Assembly (NCBI RefSeq): GCF_030551755.1
Contig: NZ_JAUPEC010000019.1
Span: 18,391 to 82,390, forward strand
Direction: 5' to 3'
DNA: 64,000 nt
DNA from: Pseudocolwellia sp. AS88
Lineage (GTDB): Bacteria > Pseudomonadota > Gammaproteobacteria > Enterobacterales > Alteromonadaceae
Shown here: one piece after another, positions 7,225 through 17,238 of the stretch
Layout: each line of letters opens with the position of its first letter
How positions within the stretch are numbered: the stretch's first letter is position 1
Made by a program: the position numbers and the translations under genes
The notes under the pieces: generated by a model
The model's input: the letters and a program-made list of their open reading frames with translations, nothing else
Told to the model about the DNA's origin: nothing
Databases searched by the model: none

Positions 7225-9966
7225 ATGAATTCAAATATTATTTTTACCGATAAACAAGAACCAGCAAGTTTATCAAACGCTACCTTTCATAAAACAACTT
7301 GCCCATATTGTGGCGTAGGTTGTGGTGTATCAACAACTGTTGTAAATAACAAAATAGTTGCGGTAACAGGAGATGAAGAACATCCTTCTAATTTCGGCAG
7401 ACTCTGCGTAAAAGGTTCTTCACTCCACGAAACAGTTGCTGATAAAGGACGAATTTTAACACCAAGCGTTTTTGGAAAACCAGCTTCATGGGATGAGGCT
7501 ACAACCGTTGTAGCTGAGCAGTTTAAACAAACCATTGCTGAACATGGCCCTGATTCTGTAGCTTTTTATGTGTCTGGGCAAATACTTACTGAAGATTACT
7601 ACATCGTTAATAAGCTAATGAAAGGCTTTATTGGTTCTGCTAACGTTGATACTAACTCAAGACTTTGTATGGCTTCTGCTAGTGTTGCTCATAAAAGAGC
7701 GTTTGGTGAAGATGTTGTCCCAGGCTGTTATGAAGACTTAGAGCAAGCTGATGTTATTTTTATTGTAGGCTCAAACCCAGCTTATGCACATCCTATTGTT
7801 TATCAACGCATTGTTAAAGCTAAAGAAGATAATCCAAACCTTAAAGTAGTCGTTATTGATCCTCGTGCAACGGCTACCAGTAAAAATGCCGATCTACATA
7901 TTCAATTAAAACCAGGTACAGATGCCTTCTATTTTAATGGTTTACTGGCTTATTTAGCTAATAATAATGGGCTTGATGAAGAGTACATTAAGGAGCATTG
8001 CCTAGGTTTTGATGAAACTCTTGCGGCTGCTAAAGCACAATTACCTACCTTAGACAGTGTTGCAAAAGCTTGCGATGTTGAACTGAAAACCTTATTCCAA
8101 AGTTATGAGTTATTCGCACAAAATAAAAACGTGGTTAGCATGTTTTCAATGGGGATTAATCAATCCTCTTCAGGTGTAGATAAAGGTAATGCGCTGATCA
8201 ATTGTCATTTGGCTTCAGGAAAAATTGGCTATCCGGGCGCAGGGCCTTTTTCTATTACTGGACAGCCAAATGCGATGGGTGGCCGAGAAGTTGGTGGCTT
8301 AGCGAATCAATTAGCGGGGCACATGCACTTTGAAAACCCTAACGAAATTGAACTTGTAAAACGCTTTTGGAATGCACCTAAAATGGCTCATAAGCAAGGT
8401 TTAAAAGCCGTTGACATGTTTGATGCAGTGGAAAGGGGGGAAATTAAAGCTATCTGGATAATTGCAACAAATCCTGTTGTGAGTATGCCTAATGCAAATG
8501 TAGTAAAAGAAGCCTTAACAAAGTGTCCTTTGGTTGTAGTCAGTGAAAGCTACGAAAGTGCAGAAACTATTAATTACGCTGATGTTGTATTACCTGCAAC
8601 TACATGGGGCGAAAAAGAAGGTATGGTGACAAGCTCTGAGCGAACTATTTCTTTGCAAAAGTCATTAGTTAGTGCTCCAGGTTTGGCAAAAAATGATTGG
8701 GAAATTGTGACTTTAGTCGCACAGAAAATGGGTTTTAAAGACGCATTTGATTATAAAGACCCACATGAAATATTTACTGAACATGCTGCATTATCAGGTT
8801 TTGACAATTTATCAGCAGAAGAAAATATTGTAAGAAGTGAAGATGAATATAGAGTTCATCGTGCTTTTGATATTTCAGGATTAGCGAGTATTTCACTTGA
8901 TGAATATCGTAATTTTACTCCTACGCCATGGCCAATAAACAAAGAAAACCCTTATGGAGTTAAGCGTTTATTTACCCAAGGTGTTTTTGCAACGCCAACA
9001 GGTAAAGCTAACCTGATCCCGATAACTGCTAAGTTACCTCAAGTGGCGCCAACCTCTAGTCAAATGATCATGAACACGGGGCGTATTCGAGATCAATGGC
9101 ATACGATGACGCGTACGGGTCGTGTCCCCAAGTTAATGACGCATTTTGCTGAACCTTTTATTCAAGTTAATGCTGAAGATGCCAAACGTCTAAATGTAAA
9201 AGATAAAGAATTACTGCAATTAGATAATTTAGGTTCTACTTATATTGGTAGAGCACTTATAACGGATGAACAAAGAGTTGGGGAGATTTTTGTTCCTATT
9301 CATTGGAACGATAGCTTTTCGAAATCAGCTAAAGTATCAGCACTTATTAACCCAATAACAGATGCTTTATCAGGGCAGCCTGAATTTAAGCAATGTCCAG
9401 TGGAGATAACTGCATTTAACGCAAAATGGGCAGGTTATTTAGTGAGTACTGTTCCTGTGAGTTTGAATACAGATTATTGGACGGTAGCGACTATTGAGCA
9501 AGGGGTGAAATACGTTTTAGCAGATAAAAACGAGTTACCTTTTACAAAAAATAACAGTGAAGCTTTATTGCAAGCTTACTACCCTGATATTTCTGATTGG
9601 GTTGTACTGGAAGACGACAAAAATCACTTTTTAAGGATTGCTGGCTTTCATGAAGATGAATTGATTTGTTTCTTCTCTGCTTGTGCTGATGCACCTATTA
9701 AGTACAGCACGCAGTTTATAGAAAAACAAATTGGGCTGAAGCATGATGTTAAATCTCGATTCAAATTATTATCCGCATTAGATTCTGATGGTTCTTTAGA
9801 TGTTGGTGAGATTATTTGTTCATGTTTTCAAGTGGGCGAAAAAACAATTAAAGATGCGATTGTTTCAGGTGACTGTTCTTCTGTAAAAGCCTTAGGAGAA
9901 AAACTTCAATGTGGTACTAATTGTGGTTCATGTATTCCTGAGTTAAAAGAATATTTCAAAGTATAG
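7225..9966 (+). CDS. nasA: Assimilatory nitrate reductase, catalytic subunit
   Basis: This 913-residue cytoplasmic molybdoenzyme has no Tat signal. The N-terminal [4Fe-4S] site is CPYCGVGCG with a fourth Cys in GRLCVKGSS. The bis-MGD domain includes NSRLCMASA, whose Cys is the expected Mo ligand. The C-terminal 60 residues form a BFD-like [2Fe-2S] domain (EIICSCFQVG, then CGTNCGSCIPEL), as in Klebsiella-type NasA, which would accept electrons from the flavoprotein encoded upstream. It reduces nitrate to nitrite for assimilation. No nirBD or nitrate transporter is adjacent, so nitrite reduction and uptake must be encoded elsewhere. Transcription is probably from the sigma-54 promoter at 5784. 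Confidence 0.95.
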   Translation: MNSNIIFTDKQEPASLSNATFHKTTCPYCGVGCGVSTTVVNNKIVAVTGDEEHPSNFGRLCVKGSSLHETVADKGRILTPSVFGKPASWDEATTVVAEQFKQTIAEHGPDSVAFYVSGQILTEDYYIVNKLMKGFIGSANVDTNSRLCMASASVAHKRAFGEDVVPGCYEDLEQADVIFIVGSNPAYAHPIVYQRIVKAKEDNPNLKVVVIDPRATATSKNADLHIQLKPGTDAFYFNGLLAYLANNNGLDEEYIKEHCLGFDETLAAAKAQLPTLDSVAKACDVELKTLFQSYELFAQNKNVVSMFSMGINQSSSGVDKGNALINCHLASGKIGYPGAGPFSITGQPNAMGGREVGGLANQLAGHMHFENPNEIELVKRFWNAPKMAHKQGLKAVDMFDAVERGEIKAIWIIATNPVVSMPNANVVKEALTKCPLVVVSESYESAETINYADVVLPATTWGEKEGMVTSSERTISLQKSLVSAPGLAKNDWEIVTLVAQKMGFKDAFDYKDPHEIFTEHAALSGFDNLSAEENIVRSEDEYRVHRAFDISGLASISLDEYRNFTPTPWPINKENPYGVKRLFTQGVFATPTGKANLIPITAKLPQVAPTSSQMIMNTGRIRDQWHTMTRTGRVPKLMTHFAEPFIQVNAEDAKRLNVKDKELLQLDNLGSTYIGRALITDEQRVGEIFVPIHWNDSFSKSAKVSALINPITDALSGQPEFKQCPVEITAFNAKWAGYLVSTVPVSLNTDYWTVATIEQGVKYVLADKNELPFTKNNSEALLQAYYPDISDWVVLEDDKNHFLRIAGFHEDELICFFSACADAPIKYSTQFIEKQIGLKHDVKSRFKLLSALDSDGSLDVGEIICSCFQVGEKTIKDAIVSGDCSSVKALGEKLQCGTNCGSCIPELKEYFKV

Positions 9967-10053
9967 ACACATCTTTCATTGTTGGGTGAGCATTAATCAA
10001 TAACTTGGTTAGACATGATAAATAATGTTAACCAAATTATTGTTTTAACGAAT

Positions 10054-10479
10054 TTATGAAGCTCTTTTTTTACGGTAATTATGAGCAACAATTTTAAGAA
10101 TATCACGCCAACTAATAATACCTATCGGTGCGCCTGCATTATTGACCACAGGTAAACATGAAATATGATTATCGTGAAAGAGTAATACGGCTTCATTCAA
10201 TGAAATAGATGCTTTAGCTGTTACCAAATCCCTACACATAATTAAGTGAATTCTTTTGTGTAATAATAATAAATCTTTCGCTGTTTCTCTTTGAGTACCT
10301 ACAGAAGGGCTTAAATGCTTAAATACATCTCTATCGGTGATTATGCCAACTAGTTTTTTATTATCCGTAATAAGAATATGATGAATGTTGGTTTCATCAA
10401 ATACTCCCTTAGCTTTTTCTAAATCGTCATCTATGTCTAAAATAATTAAATCACGCGACATTATAGCTTCTACACTCAT
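10054..10479 (-). CDS. CBS-pair domain protein
   Basis: The 141-residue protein is one Bateman module made of two CBS domains. The first starts VEAIMSRDLIILDIDDDLEKA and contains LVGIITDRDVFKHL (about 44-57). The second starts at IMCRDLVTAKASISLNEA and ends PIGIISWRDILKIV. CBS pairs usually bind adenosine nucleotides as stand-alone sensors. It is convergent with nasA and about 90 bases from its stop. No partner enzyme is fused or adjacent, so the function is undetermined. The C terminus is basic (RKKRAS). Confidence 0.85.
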   Translation of the reverse strand: MSVEAIMSRDLIILDIDDDLEKAKGVFDETNIHHILITDNKKLVGIITDRDVFKHLSPSVGTQRETAKDLLLLHKRIHLIMCRDLVTAKASISLNEAVLLFHDNHISCLPVVNNAGAPIGIISWRDILKIVAHNYRKKRAS

Positions 10480-10692
10480 AGGCTCCTCTCTTTTTAATAC
10501 CTATCAAATTTATAAACTGTTTTTATCAGCCATACCATCTTATTAACCCTTAAAAACCTAATGGTTAGATAAATAATTTGTGTATGAGATCATTCTTTTT
10601 GCTTAAAACCAACTAATGTCATAAACAATCCATATTATTCCTTTTATTTTAGTATACTAAACAACAAAAGATTATTTATTTAAAGGATCGTT

Positions 10693-11055
10693 ATGACAGA
10701 TCAACAAAATACTATTAAAACCTTCATCGCTGATGTTAAAACATCGCAAACTTTGTGGGCATTACAAGAGCCAGAGTCAGAGAATTATGTGGTATTAGAT
10801 TCAGTTAATTTTGAAGAGTCAGAGGTTATGCCATTATGGTCTACTGCTGAACTAGCACAAAGCCATTGTATTGAAGAATGGGCAGCATATCAGCCGATTG
10901 AGATTTCAGTTGCTGAATGGATGGAGTTCTGGATTGAAGACTTAAACGAAGATAATATTATTATTGGACTTAACTGGCCTGAAGAGGGCGCTTGTGTCGA
11001 GATAGAGCTGGCTGAGTTTACTCAATTACTTTCTGAAGTTGAGATCTATAAGTAA
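10693..11055 (+). CDS. DUF2750 family protein
   Basis: The 120-residue acidic protein has repeated Trp-rich signatures: LWALQEPES, MPLWSTAELAQSHCIEEW, and WMEFWIEDLNEDNIIIGLNWP. This matches the DUF2750 family of small cytoplasmic proteins with no established function. AAAGGA lies seven bases before the ATG. It is monocistronic, with a probable terminator at 11084-11133, and unrelated to the pst operon that follows. It has no signal peptide or membrane helix. Confidence 0.7.
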   Translation: MTDQQNTIKTFIADVKTSQTLWALQEPESENYVVLDSVNFEESEVMPLWSTAELAQSHCIEEWAAYQPIEISVAEWMEFWIEDLNEDNIIIGLNWPEEGACVEIELAEFTQLLSEVEIYK

Positions 11056-11083
11056 TTAAAAATTCATAAAATAATAGATGTAT

Positions 11084-11133
11084 AAATCGCGCTAGATTAA
11101 TTTAAATCTAATTGGTATAGCGTGATTTTATTT
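11084..11133 (+). terminator. Probable intrinsic terminator after the DUF2750 gene
   Basis: AAATCGCGCTA pairs with TAGCGTGATTT (one G-T wobble), with an inner AGATT/AATCT stem, followed by TTTTATTT. The loop is long, so efficiency is uncertain. Confidence 0.5.
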
Positions 11134-11378
11134 ATGAATGCCTAATTTCACCGCTAAGCATAATCACTTGTAGTAAAAATTTTAAGAATATGACACTTTT
11201 CTGTCTTATTTCTGACTTAAAAATATCTTTTTTATTTAATATAAATTCAAAAGCGTTAACGAGAATTTACAACAAGCTCAACTCGCTATAAATATTAATT
11301 GATTTAAAATCAATGGTTTGGTTTTGATTTTTTTTAAATGATATATATTTCATCTTCTTTCCCACCCTCAACCACTGC

Positions 11379-11412
11379 ATGTCACAAAACTGTAATATTA
11401 ATGACATATAAT
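11379..11412 (+). promoter_or_regulatory. PhoB box and -10 element of the pst operon
   Basis: ATGTCACAAAACTGTAAT (11379-11396) matches the 18-base Pho box CTGTCATAAAACTGTCAT at 15 positions, with both CTGTCA-type direct repeats visible. A perfect TATAAT lies at 11407-11412, 10 bases downstream, so the box replaces the -35 element as in PhoB-activated promoters. Phosphate starvation should induce the operon. Confidence 0.85.
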
Positions 11413-11454
11413 TCAATCTGTTCTTAATATCAATAGCAAATAAAGGCAGATTTA

Positions 11455-13674
11455 GTGGCTCTAGCATTTAAATCAACTGGCACACGTCAGCTTAAAAACT
11501 CTTTAGCAAAGTGGTTAATTACACTCGGTGGTATCAGTGTGTTATTTACTCTTGTGCTAATATTTATGTATCTACTCTACGTGATCAAACCTGTATTTGA
11601 TTCAGCTACAGTAGAACAAACCTCACATATCGCACTGAGCTCAGAAGGTCGTACATTAAGTACAGGCGTGGATGAGTTAAAAGAAGTGGCTTATGAAATA
11701 AATACTCGTGGTGAAATTGTTTTTTATCGGTTAACTGATAAAAACAACCATGAATTAGGCAGCCAAATTTCATCTCAACATTTAATTTCTGATGACGCTG
11801 AAATCACACATATTGTTGACTCAGGTATCCATTACAAATTATTAGTAGATTCAGATAATAATAACCTTGTTATTGCTCCTAAGTTTCAAGCGGTTTATAC
11901 CGCTGATACCCGTGAGATAATGGCAAGAATTGATTATCCATTAGGTGAAGAGTCTTTAGAAATAGATGAAAACAATGAGCAATTAAAGAAAGTTGCTTTT
12001 GCCATGAATTCTGAAAAAGTGGTTTTTGTTGCCAAAACAACTGACGGTCGTTTAATTAAAACTTCTTTACTTGCTGAAGATGACTTTGACTACGATCCTG
12101 CCTTTGAAGCTATTTATCAAGAAATTGACTTTTATTCAAAAAAAGTTGATGAAATACTTATCACGCCAGATTTATCATTAGCCTTTGTTCAAAGTGGAAA
12201 TACAGTATCTGTTTTTGATCTAACAGATGAAGATGTTGTTACTTTAAAAGCAGAGATAAAACCAAAAACTAATATTACGTCAATGGCATTGTTATCGGGC
12301 AGTAGCTCGGTATTAATTGGTGACGACAAAGGTAATATTAGCCAATGGTTTGAAGTGGCTAGTGACAGTGGAAGAGACTTTCAAAAAATTCGCTCGTTTA
12401 ATAACGCTTCAGGCGAAAGCGTTGCTAAGATTTATACGGAACAATTTCGTAAGAGTTTTTACACCGTAAGTTCTTCAGGTGCTGCAGATATCTTTTACAC
12501 CACAAGTGAAGCTCAGTTGTGGAATGGTAAAATTGCTGAAACTGCACCACAAGCGTTTGCAATTTCACCACGTGCTGATGCTATTGTTACAGTCAGTAAT
12601 AATGAATTGAAAATATTCACAGTTCATAACGAACATCCTGAAGTTACATGGTCTGCGCTATGGAACGAAGTTTGGTATGAAGGTTATGCTGAACCAGATT
12701 ATATTTGGCAATCAACATCAGGTACTGATGATTTTGAAGCGAAATTTTCATTAGTTCCTATTTCATTTGGTACATTAAAAGCGGCATTTTATGCCATGCT
12801 ATTTGCTGTGCCTATCGCATTAACTGCAGCTATATATACTGCTTATTTTATGACGCCAGGTTTACGTAAAAAAGTAAAACCTACCATCGAATTAATGGAA
12901 GCATTACCAACGGTTATTTTAGGTTTCTTAGCGGGTTTATGGTTAGCACCCATTATTGAAATTTATTTACCTGCGATTTTCTTAATGGTGATTTTCTTAC
13001 CACTATCAACATTAATCGCTGCTTTCGCTTGGTATAAATTACCAAAAGATATCAAATTAAAAATACCTGAAACATTAGCGCCAGTAATTCTAATACCTGT
13101 AATTTTAATTTCTGTTTATTGTGCTTTTGCTTTATCTCCAATTCTTGAAACTCATATGTTTGGTGGAGATGTACGTCAATACATTACCAATGAGTTAGGT
13201 ATTAACTTTGACCAACGTAATGCGTTAGTTGTTGGTATCGCTATGGGCTTTGCTGTTATTCCTACCATATTTACTATGGCTGAAGATGCAATTTTTAGTG
13301 TACCTCGTCATTTAACAAGTGGTTCTTTGGCTTTAGGTGCTACTCAATGGCAAACATTAATTAAAGTGGTTTTATTAACGGCTAGCCCTGGGATTTTCTC
13401 TGCACTAATGATGGGTCTTGGTCGTGCTGTTGGTGAAACTATGATTGTATTAATGGCAACAGGTAACACACCAATACTTGATTGGAGTATTTTCCAAGGT
13501 ATGAGAACGCTTGCGGCTAACATTGCGGTAGAAATGCCTGAGTCAGAAGTGGGAAGTTCACATTATAGAATTCTATTCTTAGCTGCATTTGTTTTATTTG
13601 TGTTTACTTTTGTAGTTAATACACTTGCAGAGTTTGTTCGTCAGCGTTTACGCGACAAATATAGCTCACTATAA
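11455..13674 (+). CDS. pstC: Phosphate ABC transporter permease PstC, long form
   Basis: The 739-residue inner-membrane protein is about twice the length of E. coli PstC. One helix (about 20-46) is followed by a periplasmic insert of roughly 380 residues with blade-like repeats reminiscent of a beta-propeller (for example VLIGDDKGNISQWF, and AISPRADAIVTVSNNELKIF). The permease domain proper occupies about 440-739, with the coupling-helix segment LALGATQWQTLIKVVL and AVGETMIVLMATGN. It starts with GTG at 11455 after AAAGG. It forms the phosphate channel with PstA and is energised by PstB. No pstS is linked, so the phosphate-binding protein is encoded elsewhere. Confidence 0.93.
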   Translation: MALAFKSTGTRQLKNSLAKWLITLGGISVLFTLVLIFMYLLYVIKPVFDSATVEQTSHIALSSEGRTLSTGVDELKEVAYEINTRGEIVFYRLTDKNNHELGSQISSQHLISDDAEITHIVDSGIHYKLLVDSDNNNLVIAPKFQAVYTADTREIMARIDYPLGEESLEIDENNEQLKKVAFAMNSEKVVFVAKTTDGRLIKTSLLAEDDFDYDPAFEAIYQEIDFYSKKVDEILITPDLSLAFVQSGNTVSVFDLTDEDVVTLKAEIKPKTNITSMALLSGSSSVLIGDDKGNISQWFEVASDSGRDFQKIRSFNNASGESVAKIYTEQFRKSFYTVSSSGAADIFYTTSEAQLWNGKIAETAPQAFAISPRADAIVTVSNNELKIFTVHNEHPEVTWSALWNEVWYEGYAEPDYIWQSTSGTDDFEAKFSLVPISFGTLKAAFYAMLFAVPIALTAAIYTAYFMTPGLRKKVKPTIELMEALPTVILGFLAGLWLAPIIEIYLPAIFLMVIFLPLSTLIAAFAWYKLPKDIKLKIPETLAPVILIPVILISVYCAFALSPILETHMFGGDVRQYITNELGINFDQRNALVVGIAMGFAVIPTIFTMAEDAIFSVPRHLTSGSLALGATQWQTLIKVVLLTASPGIFSALMMGLGRAVGETMIVLMATGNTPILDWSIFQGMRTLAANIAVEMPESEVGSSHYRILFLAAFVLFVFTFVVNTLAEFVRQRLRDKYSSL

Positions 13675-13694
13675 AGGCAAGACTTTAGGTAAAT

Positions 13695-15365
13695 ATGATG
13701 AAAAACAGTAATAAAGAGCAACAAAATATGAATAAATGGTTTAGTTCAGGATCTCCTTGGATTTGGTTATCAGCTGGTGGTGTAAGTATCAGCTTAATAT
13801 CCGTACTTGGTTTGTTATGGTTAATTGCTTCTAAAGGTTTATCTTACTTTTGGCCTGCAGATATTTACGAGTTTAAATCAATTAACGACCAAGGCATTCA
13901 TGGTACGGTTATTGGTGAAATATACGATCGTGAGTTTATTCCTGCATCACAATTAGCACATACCGATATTAAGTTGGCGCCTGGCGAAGAAACAGTTGAA
14001 CGTTTGTTGGTAAAAACAGGTAACCGCGAGTTAGTCAGTTTAGATTTTAGATGGTTATTGGTGCCAGAAATTCAAACAACTACAAAACCTGAAGATGTTG
14101 TTGTTATTGAGCGCAGAACCAATGGTAATTTCTACGGCTATATTGAATCAGTTATTCTTGACGGTACTGTAGTTGATATTTCTAAATTACCAGAGCTACT
14201 TGAGCGTGTTGATAATTTTCAGGAAGAAATTGATACGCTGCAAAACTCTTATATCGGTGCTATAAACTATAAGATTGAACGCACACGTTTAAAAGAACGT
14301 AAGTATAAACTTGATAATGAATTAACCGATGAATTAGTTAAAGAGCTAAATACTGAAGTTGCTGATTTAGAAGCTGAATATCAAGTGCTAGAAGCTGAGT
14401 TAATGGGCTTACGTAAGCAAGTTGCACGTGACCAAATAGTTGTAAGAGCGATGGACGGTCAAAAGGTTACCATTAACTTTGAACATATTCTTAAAGTAAC
14501 TTACAACAACAGACTTAACTTTATTGATAAATTCTTAACATTCTTACAGCAAATAAGCGCATTTTTAGTAGATGACCCACGAGAAGCAAATACAGAAGGT
14601 GGCGTATTCCCAGCTATTTTTGGTACTGTTTTAATGGTGTTATTAATGACGGTAATTGTTTCACCTTTTGGTGTGATAGCCGCGATTTATTTACATGAAT
14701 ATGCAGGTAAAAATGCATTTACCAAGTTATTACGTATCGCTGTTATTAACTTAGCTGGTGTGCCATCTATAGTTTATGGGGTATTCGGCTTAGGCTTCTT
14801 TGTTTATATGGTTGGTGGCAGTTTAGATCAACTGTTTTACCCTGAAACATTACCAAGTCCAACTTTTGGTACACCAGGTGTTATGTGGTCAGCGATCACT
14901 TTAGCAATACTAACGCTACCTGTTGTTATTGTTTCAACAGAAGAAGGTTTATCTCGTATACCGTCAGCTATGAGACATGGTAGTTTAGCTTTAGGTGCAA
15001 CAAAAGCAGAAACCTTATGGCGTATTATTTTACCTATTGCTAGCCCTGCAATTATGACAGGTATTATATTGGCTATTGCACGTGCAGCTGGCGAAGTAGC
15101 TCCGCTAATGCTTGTTGGTGTTGTTAAAATGGCGCCTAATTTACCATTAGATGGTAACTTCCCATTTTTACATTTAGACCGAAAGTTTATGCATTTAGGC
15201 TTCCATATATACGATGTTGGCTTCCAAAGCCCTAACGTAGAAGCAGCAAGACCATTAGTGTATGCAACGGCTTTATTACTAGTAACGATTATTGTTGGTT
15301 TGAATATGACAGCAGTTTCTGTACGTAACAAATTACGTGAGAAATATAGAATGTTAGAGCACTAA
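13695..15365 (+). CDS. pstA: Phosphate ABC transporter permease PstA, long form
   Basis: The 556-residue inner-membrane protein is the second channel subunit. A helix at about 22-45 is followed by a periplasmic insert of about 240 residues with a strongly charged coiled coil (about 190-245, Glu/Lys/Leu-rich). The permease domain starts near 300. The ABC coupling segment SLALGATKAETLWRIILP and ARAAGEVAPLMLVG are clear. It begins 20 bases after pstC. The long insert parallels that of PstC, and the two may form an extracytoplasmic platform for PstS; this is inference. Confidence 0.93.
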   Translation: MMKNSNKEQQNMNKWFSSGSPWIWLSAGGVSISLISVLGLLWLIASKGLSYFWPADIYEFKSINDQGIHGTVIGEIYDREFIPASQLAHTDIKLAPGEETVERLLVKTGNRELVSLDFRWLLVPEIQTTTKPEDVVVIERRTNGNFYGYIESVILDGTVVDISKLPELLERVDNFQEEIDTLQNSYIGAINYKIERTRLKERKYKLDNELTDELVKELNTEVADLEAEYQVLEAELMGLRKQVARDQIVVRAMDGQKVTINFEHILKVTYNNRLNFIDKFLTFLQQISAFLVDDPREANTEGGVFPAIFGTVLMVLLMTVIVSPFGVIAAIYLHEYAGKNAFTKLLRIAVINLAGVPSIVYGVFGLGFFVYMVGGSLDQLFYPETLPSPTFGTPGVMWSAITLAILTLPVVIVSTEEGLSRIPSAMRHGSLALGATKAETLWRIILPIASPAIMTGIILAIARAAGEVAPLMLVGVVKMAPNLPLDGNFPFLHLDRKFMHLGFHIYDVGFQSPNVEAARPLVYATALLLVTIIVGLNMTAVSVRNKLREKYRMLEH

Positions 15366-15454
15366 GCTATTAACTTCGACAACGCATAAAACATTATTTA
15401 AACAACTTATTTATATGAACAATGGAGGGAAACCTCCAACAATGAGAGAAAAAT

Positions 15455-16279
15455 ATGATCTCTGTAACACCAACAGCTGTAGCTGATAGTCCAAACAAAA
15501 TAGACTTAAACAATTTAACGCCAGAGCAAGTAGCGTTAGACATTAAAAACCTGAACTTGTATTACGGTGAGAAACAAGCTTTACAAAATATATCTATGGC
15601 TATACCAAAAGGCCAAGTAACAGCTTTCATCGGCCCAAGTGGTTGTGGTAAATCAACGTTATTACGCTGTATTAACCGTATGAACGATTTAGTTGATATT
15701 TGTAAAATTACAGGTGAAATTAATCTTCATGGTGAAAATATATATGGTCGTCATGTTGATGTAGCTGAATTACGTCGTTCTGTTGGTATGGTATTTCAGC
15801 GTCCAAATCCATTTCCAAAAAGCATTTATGAAAATGTTGTTTATGGTTTACGTATTAAAGGTGAAAACAACCGTAGAGTTTTAGATGAAGCGGTAGAGCA
15901 AGCATTAAAAAGTGCAGCACTTTGGAACGAAGTTAAAGACAGGTTACACGAAAGTGCGCTAGGCTTATCGGGTGGTCAGCAACAACGTTTAGTTATTGCG
16001 CGTGCCATAGCTATTCAACCAGAAGTTTTATTATTAGATGAACCTACTTCTGCACTTGATCCTATATCAACATTAACGATTGAAGAGCTTATCAATGATT
16101 TAAAACAACAGTTTACCGTTGTTATTGTTACTCATAATATGCAACAAGCAGCACGTGTTTCAGATCAAACTGCCTTTATGTATATGGGTGACTTAATTGA
16201 ATATAACGATACCAATACGTTATTTACAACCCCAAGTAAAAAGAAAACAGAAGACTATATTACTGGTCGTTACGGTTAA
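15455..16279 (+). CDS. pstB: Phosphate ABC transporter ATPase PstB
   Basis: The 274-residue ATPase has Walker [11 protein letters not shown]-loop [11 protein letters not shown], signature LSGGQQQR, Walker [13 protein letters not shown] and switch [17 protein letters not shown] and MYMGDLIEY are hallmarks of PstB. It powers phosphate import through PstCA and is also thought to pass phosphate status to PhoR with PhoU. The start is 89 bases after pstA, with GAGAG upstream. The N-terminal 30 residues are variable, as in homologues. Confidence 0.97.
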   Translation: MISVTPTAVADSPNKIDLNNLTPEQVALDIKNLNLYYGEKQALQNISMAIPKGQVTAFIGPSGCGKSTLLRCINRMNDLVDICKITGEINLHGENIYGRHVDVAELRRSVGMVFQRPNPFPKSIYENVVYGLRIKGENNRRVLDEAVEQALKSAALWNEVKDRLHESALGLSGGQQQRLVIARAIAIQPEVLLLDEPTSALDPISTLTIEELINDLKQQFTVVIVTHNMQQAARVSDQTAFMYMGDLIEYNDTNTLFTTPSKKKTEDYITGRYG

Positions 16280-16363
16280 TAATCTGTGATTCGTTTCTAA
16301 GTAAATAATCATATATTGTTGTGATTAAACGAGATTAACTCAAATAAATATAATAGGTGAGGC

Positions 16364-17065
16364 ATGGACAGTTTAAATATTAGCCGTCATATATCAGGTC
16401 AGTTTAACGAAGATTTAGAACGCATTATTAATTTAGTAATGCAAATGGGCGGCTTGGTTGAGACGCAATTAAAAGAAGCATTAGAGTCTGTAAGTCAAGG
16501 TGATGAAGACTTGGCGAAAAAAGTCTTATCGAACGATTATCAAGTAAATAACCTTGAAATTGTTATTGATGACGAATGTACGCGTGTTATTGCCAAAAGG
16601 CAGCCTGCTGCAGGCGATTTACGTTTAGTGATGGCAATTATAAAAACCATCGCTGATTTAGAGCGTATTGGCGATGAGGCAACTAAAATAGCTAAAGTGA
16701 CTTTAGAAAGCCTAACAAGCAAACATAAAGAGCTTTTACTTAATTTAGATAACTTAGGTCGAAGAGTTTTAGAATGCTTACAATTAACTCTTGATGCGTT
16801 TACACGCATGGACGTAGATGCTGCATTTAAGATCCATCAAATTGATGAAAAAATAGATCGTGAATATGAAGCGTTAATGCGTCAATTAATGACTTATATG
16901 ATGGAAGATCCACGTTCAATACCACAAGTAATGAGTGTTATATGGTCTGCTAGAGCATTGGAACGAATTGGTGATCGTTGCCAAAATATATGTGAGTACA
17001 TTATTTATTTTGTTGAAGGTAAAGTTGTACGACACACCAGTGTTGAAGATATGAAAAAGCTATAA
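16364..17065 (+). CDS. phoU: Phosphate signalling protein PhoU
   Basis: The 233-residue all-helical protein carries two PhoU three-helix repeats. The conserved metal-cluster motifs appear as DLERIGDEATKIAK in the first repeat and ALERIGDRCQNICEYI in the second. PhoU represses PhoR/PhoB signalling and restrains Pst activity under phosphate excess. It is the last gene of the pst transcript, 84 bases after pstB. phoB and phoR are not in the window. Confidence 0.95.
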   Translation: MDSLNISRHISGQFNEDLERIINLVMQMGGLVETQLKEALESVSQGDEDLAKKVLSNDYQVNNLEIVIDDECTRVIAKRQPAAGDLRLVMAIIKTIADLERIGDEATKIAKVTLESLTSKHKELLLNLDNLGRRVLECLQLTLDAFTRMDVDAAFKIHQIDEKIDREYEALMRQLMTYMMEDPRSIPQVMSVIWSARALERIGDRCQNICEYIIYFVEGKVVRHTSVEDMKKL

Positions 17066-17238
17066 ATTTAATCTGCTTATTTAATAAATCGGTAACTTAT
17101 ATTAATTAAATTACCACGAGTTTTTAAAGAAAAGACTTATATTTTATAAGTAATCGTCGACAAAGCGTTTGCTAATTGTAACAAATCAGTTAATATCCGC
17201 GGCGAATAACAATAATGTGAACCTTACTGGAAATTAAT

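Larger units (their letters stand above)
11056..11454. other. Intergenic region upstream of pstC
   Basis: The 399 bases hold the DUF2750 terminator and, near the right end, the PhoB-dependent promoter of pstC. Nothing gene-like is seen in either strand; a reverse ORF across 11267-11467 overlaps the promoter and the pstC start and is not credible. Confidence 0.6.

Noticed and set aside
10020..10053. Terminator between nasA and the CBS gene
   Set aside because: TTGGTTA/TAACCAA pair weakly (10011-10035) but without a T run or stable stem, so I did not list it.
11267..11467. 66-codon minus-strand ORF upstream of pstC
   Set aside because: It overlaps the Pho promoter and pstC start and has Lys/Asn-rich composition with no signals.
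14837..15331. Long antisense ORF across pstA
   Set aside because: It is the shadow of the well-supported PstA permease domain and its translation is low-complexity.
17176..17193. TTGTAACAAATCAGTTAA as a Pho box for the DUF47/PiT pair
   Set aside because: Only about 12 of 18 positions match, and there is no well-placed -10; low-affinity PiT genes are often not PhoB-activated.
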